From: an uncultured Clostridia bacterium
GTDB lineage: Bacteria; Bacillota; Clostridia; Christensenellales; Borkfalkiaceae
Assembly: GCA_944368775.1 (NCBI GenBank)
Contig: CALVXB010000014.1
Location: 1 to 48,389 of the forward strand
Length of the DNA: 48,389 nt
Reading direction: 5' to 3'
Position numbers and translations under genes: made by a program. The notes beneath the pieces are model-generated. The model was given only the letters and a program-made list of their open reading frames with translations. It was not told the DNA's origin and searched no databases. Below, in pieces: positions 48,213 through 48,389 of this stretch. Numbering within the stretch: the first letter of the stretch is position 1; the number at the start of each line of letters is the position of its first letter.

Positions 48213-48389
48213 CTCGGAGAATTTCTTTTGAGCTGACAAAAGAAATTCTTCCGATTTGAGGGGAAACCCGAGCGGTTTTCCCCTCAGCGGCGCGCTTTTT
48301 AAGGGCACGCCTTTTCGTCGTCGCTCGCCGCCGTTAGCCCGCGGGCAGCCGTTGGCCGCCCGCGCGGCAGTTTGGCGGCGGCTCCTCCT
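48213..48389 (+). repeat. Hairpin-repeat block XI with H1 copy L7 (runs off the window)
   Basis: H1 at 48213-48260 (arms GAATTTCTTTTGA / TCAAAAGAAATTC type, GCTG tip), H2 GAGGGGAAACCC / GGTTTTCCCCTC, H3 with GCGCGC...AAGGGCACGCC, then CGTCGTCGCTCGCC and GCCGCCCGCGCGGC modules that match block II (10690-10780) in the opposite direction. It continues beyond the window. Confidence 0.8.

Overview
The window looks like the replication-origin region of a GC-rich member of the Clostridia (Bacillota). The evidence is a partial 16S rRNA gene, ParA/ParB with parS sites, the clostridial rpmH-rnpA-yidD-yidC-jag cluster, a YyaC-type spore-protein homologue, a clostridial-type split isopropylmalate isomerase (LeuC/LeuD) and strong AGGAGG ribosome binding sites. 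A Christensenellales-like lineage is possible from the general feel of the 16S, but I cannot place it without a search.

Layout. 1-1.3 kb: 5' end of a 16S gene on the minus strand, driven by four near-identical tandem promoters. 1.5-10.2 kb: a small membrane protein (+), then parB, parA and ftsH (-), a cluster of parS-like sites and DnaA boxes, yyaC (+), a DUF1273/YpsA-like gene (-) and rsmG (-). 10.2-11.4 kb: a divergent intergenic region with repeats, DnaA boxes, an AT-rich DnaA-trio-like tract and the dnaN promoter, the best oriC candidate. 11.4-15.8 kb: dnaN, rpmH, rnpA, yidD, yidC, jag, all on +. dnaA is not in the window. 16-21.5 kb: a zinc-ribbon membrane protein and a ferrous-iron operon (feoA-feoA-feoB-Cys-rich protein). 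21.8-28.7 kb: aldose-epimerase-like protein, CCA-adding enzyme, lipid kinase, cation/proton antiporter, sepF and yggS. 28.8-45 kb: branched-chain amino-acid genes in two blocks on the minus strand (leuC-leuD-X-leuB with a divergent LysR gene; ilvB-ilvN-ilvD-cimA), separated by a BspA-like lipoprotein and two glycosyltransferases. 45.2-48.4 kb: tRNA-fMet, tRNA-Met, tRNA-Glu, decayed tRNA-Glu copies, a class-M-like sirtuin and pnuC.

How the genes work together. CimA makes citramalate; LeuCD and LeuB can carry it to 2-oxobutyrate; IlvBN and IlvD then serve isoleucine and valine synthesis (ilvC and leuA are not in the window). PnuC (NAD-precursor uptake) sits beside an NAD-using sirtuin. ParA/ParB, parS, dnaN and the DnaA boxes form a chromosome replication and segregation centre.

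The most unusual content lies between the genes: a family of modular palindromic repeats. Its signature is a roughly 46-nt hairpin (H1) with a conserved GCTG tip and arms whose sequence changes from copy to copy while pairing is kept. I find 13 copies. Where H1 lies beside a gene end it always points away from the stop codon, sometimes containing it. Complete elements have inverted H1 copies at both ends, with a variable set of other hairpins between. I do not recognise this family.
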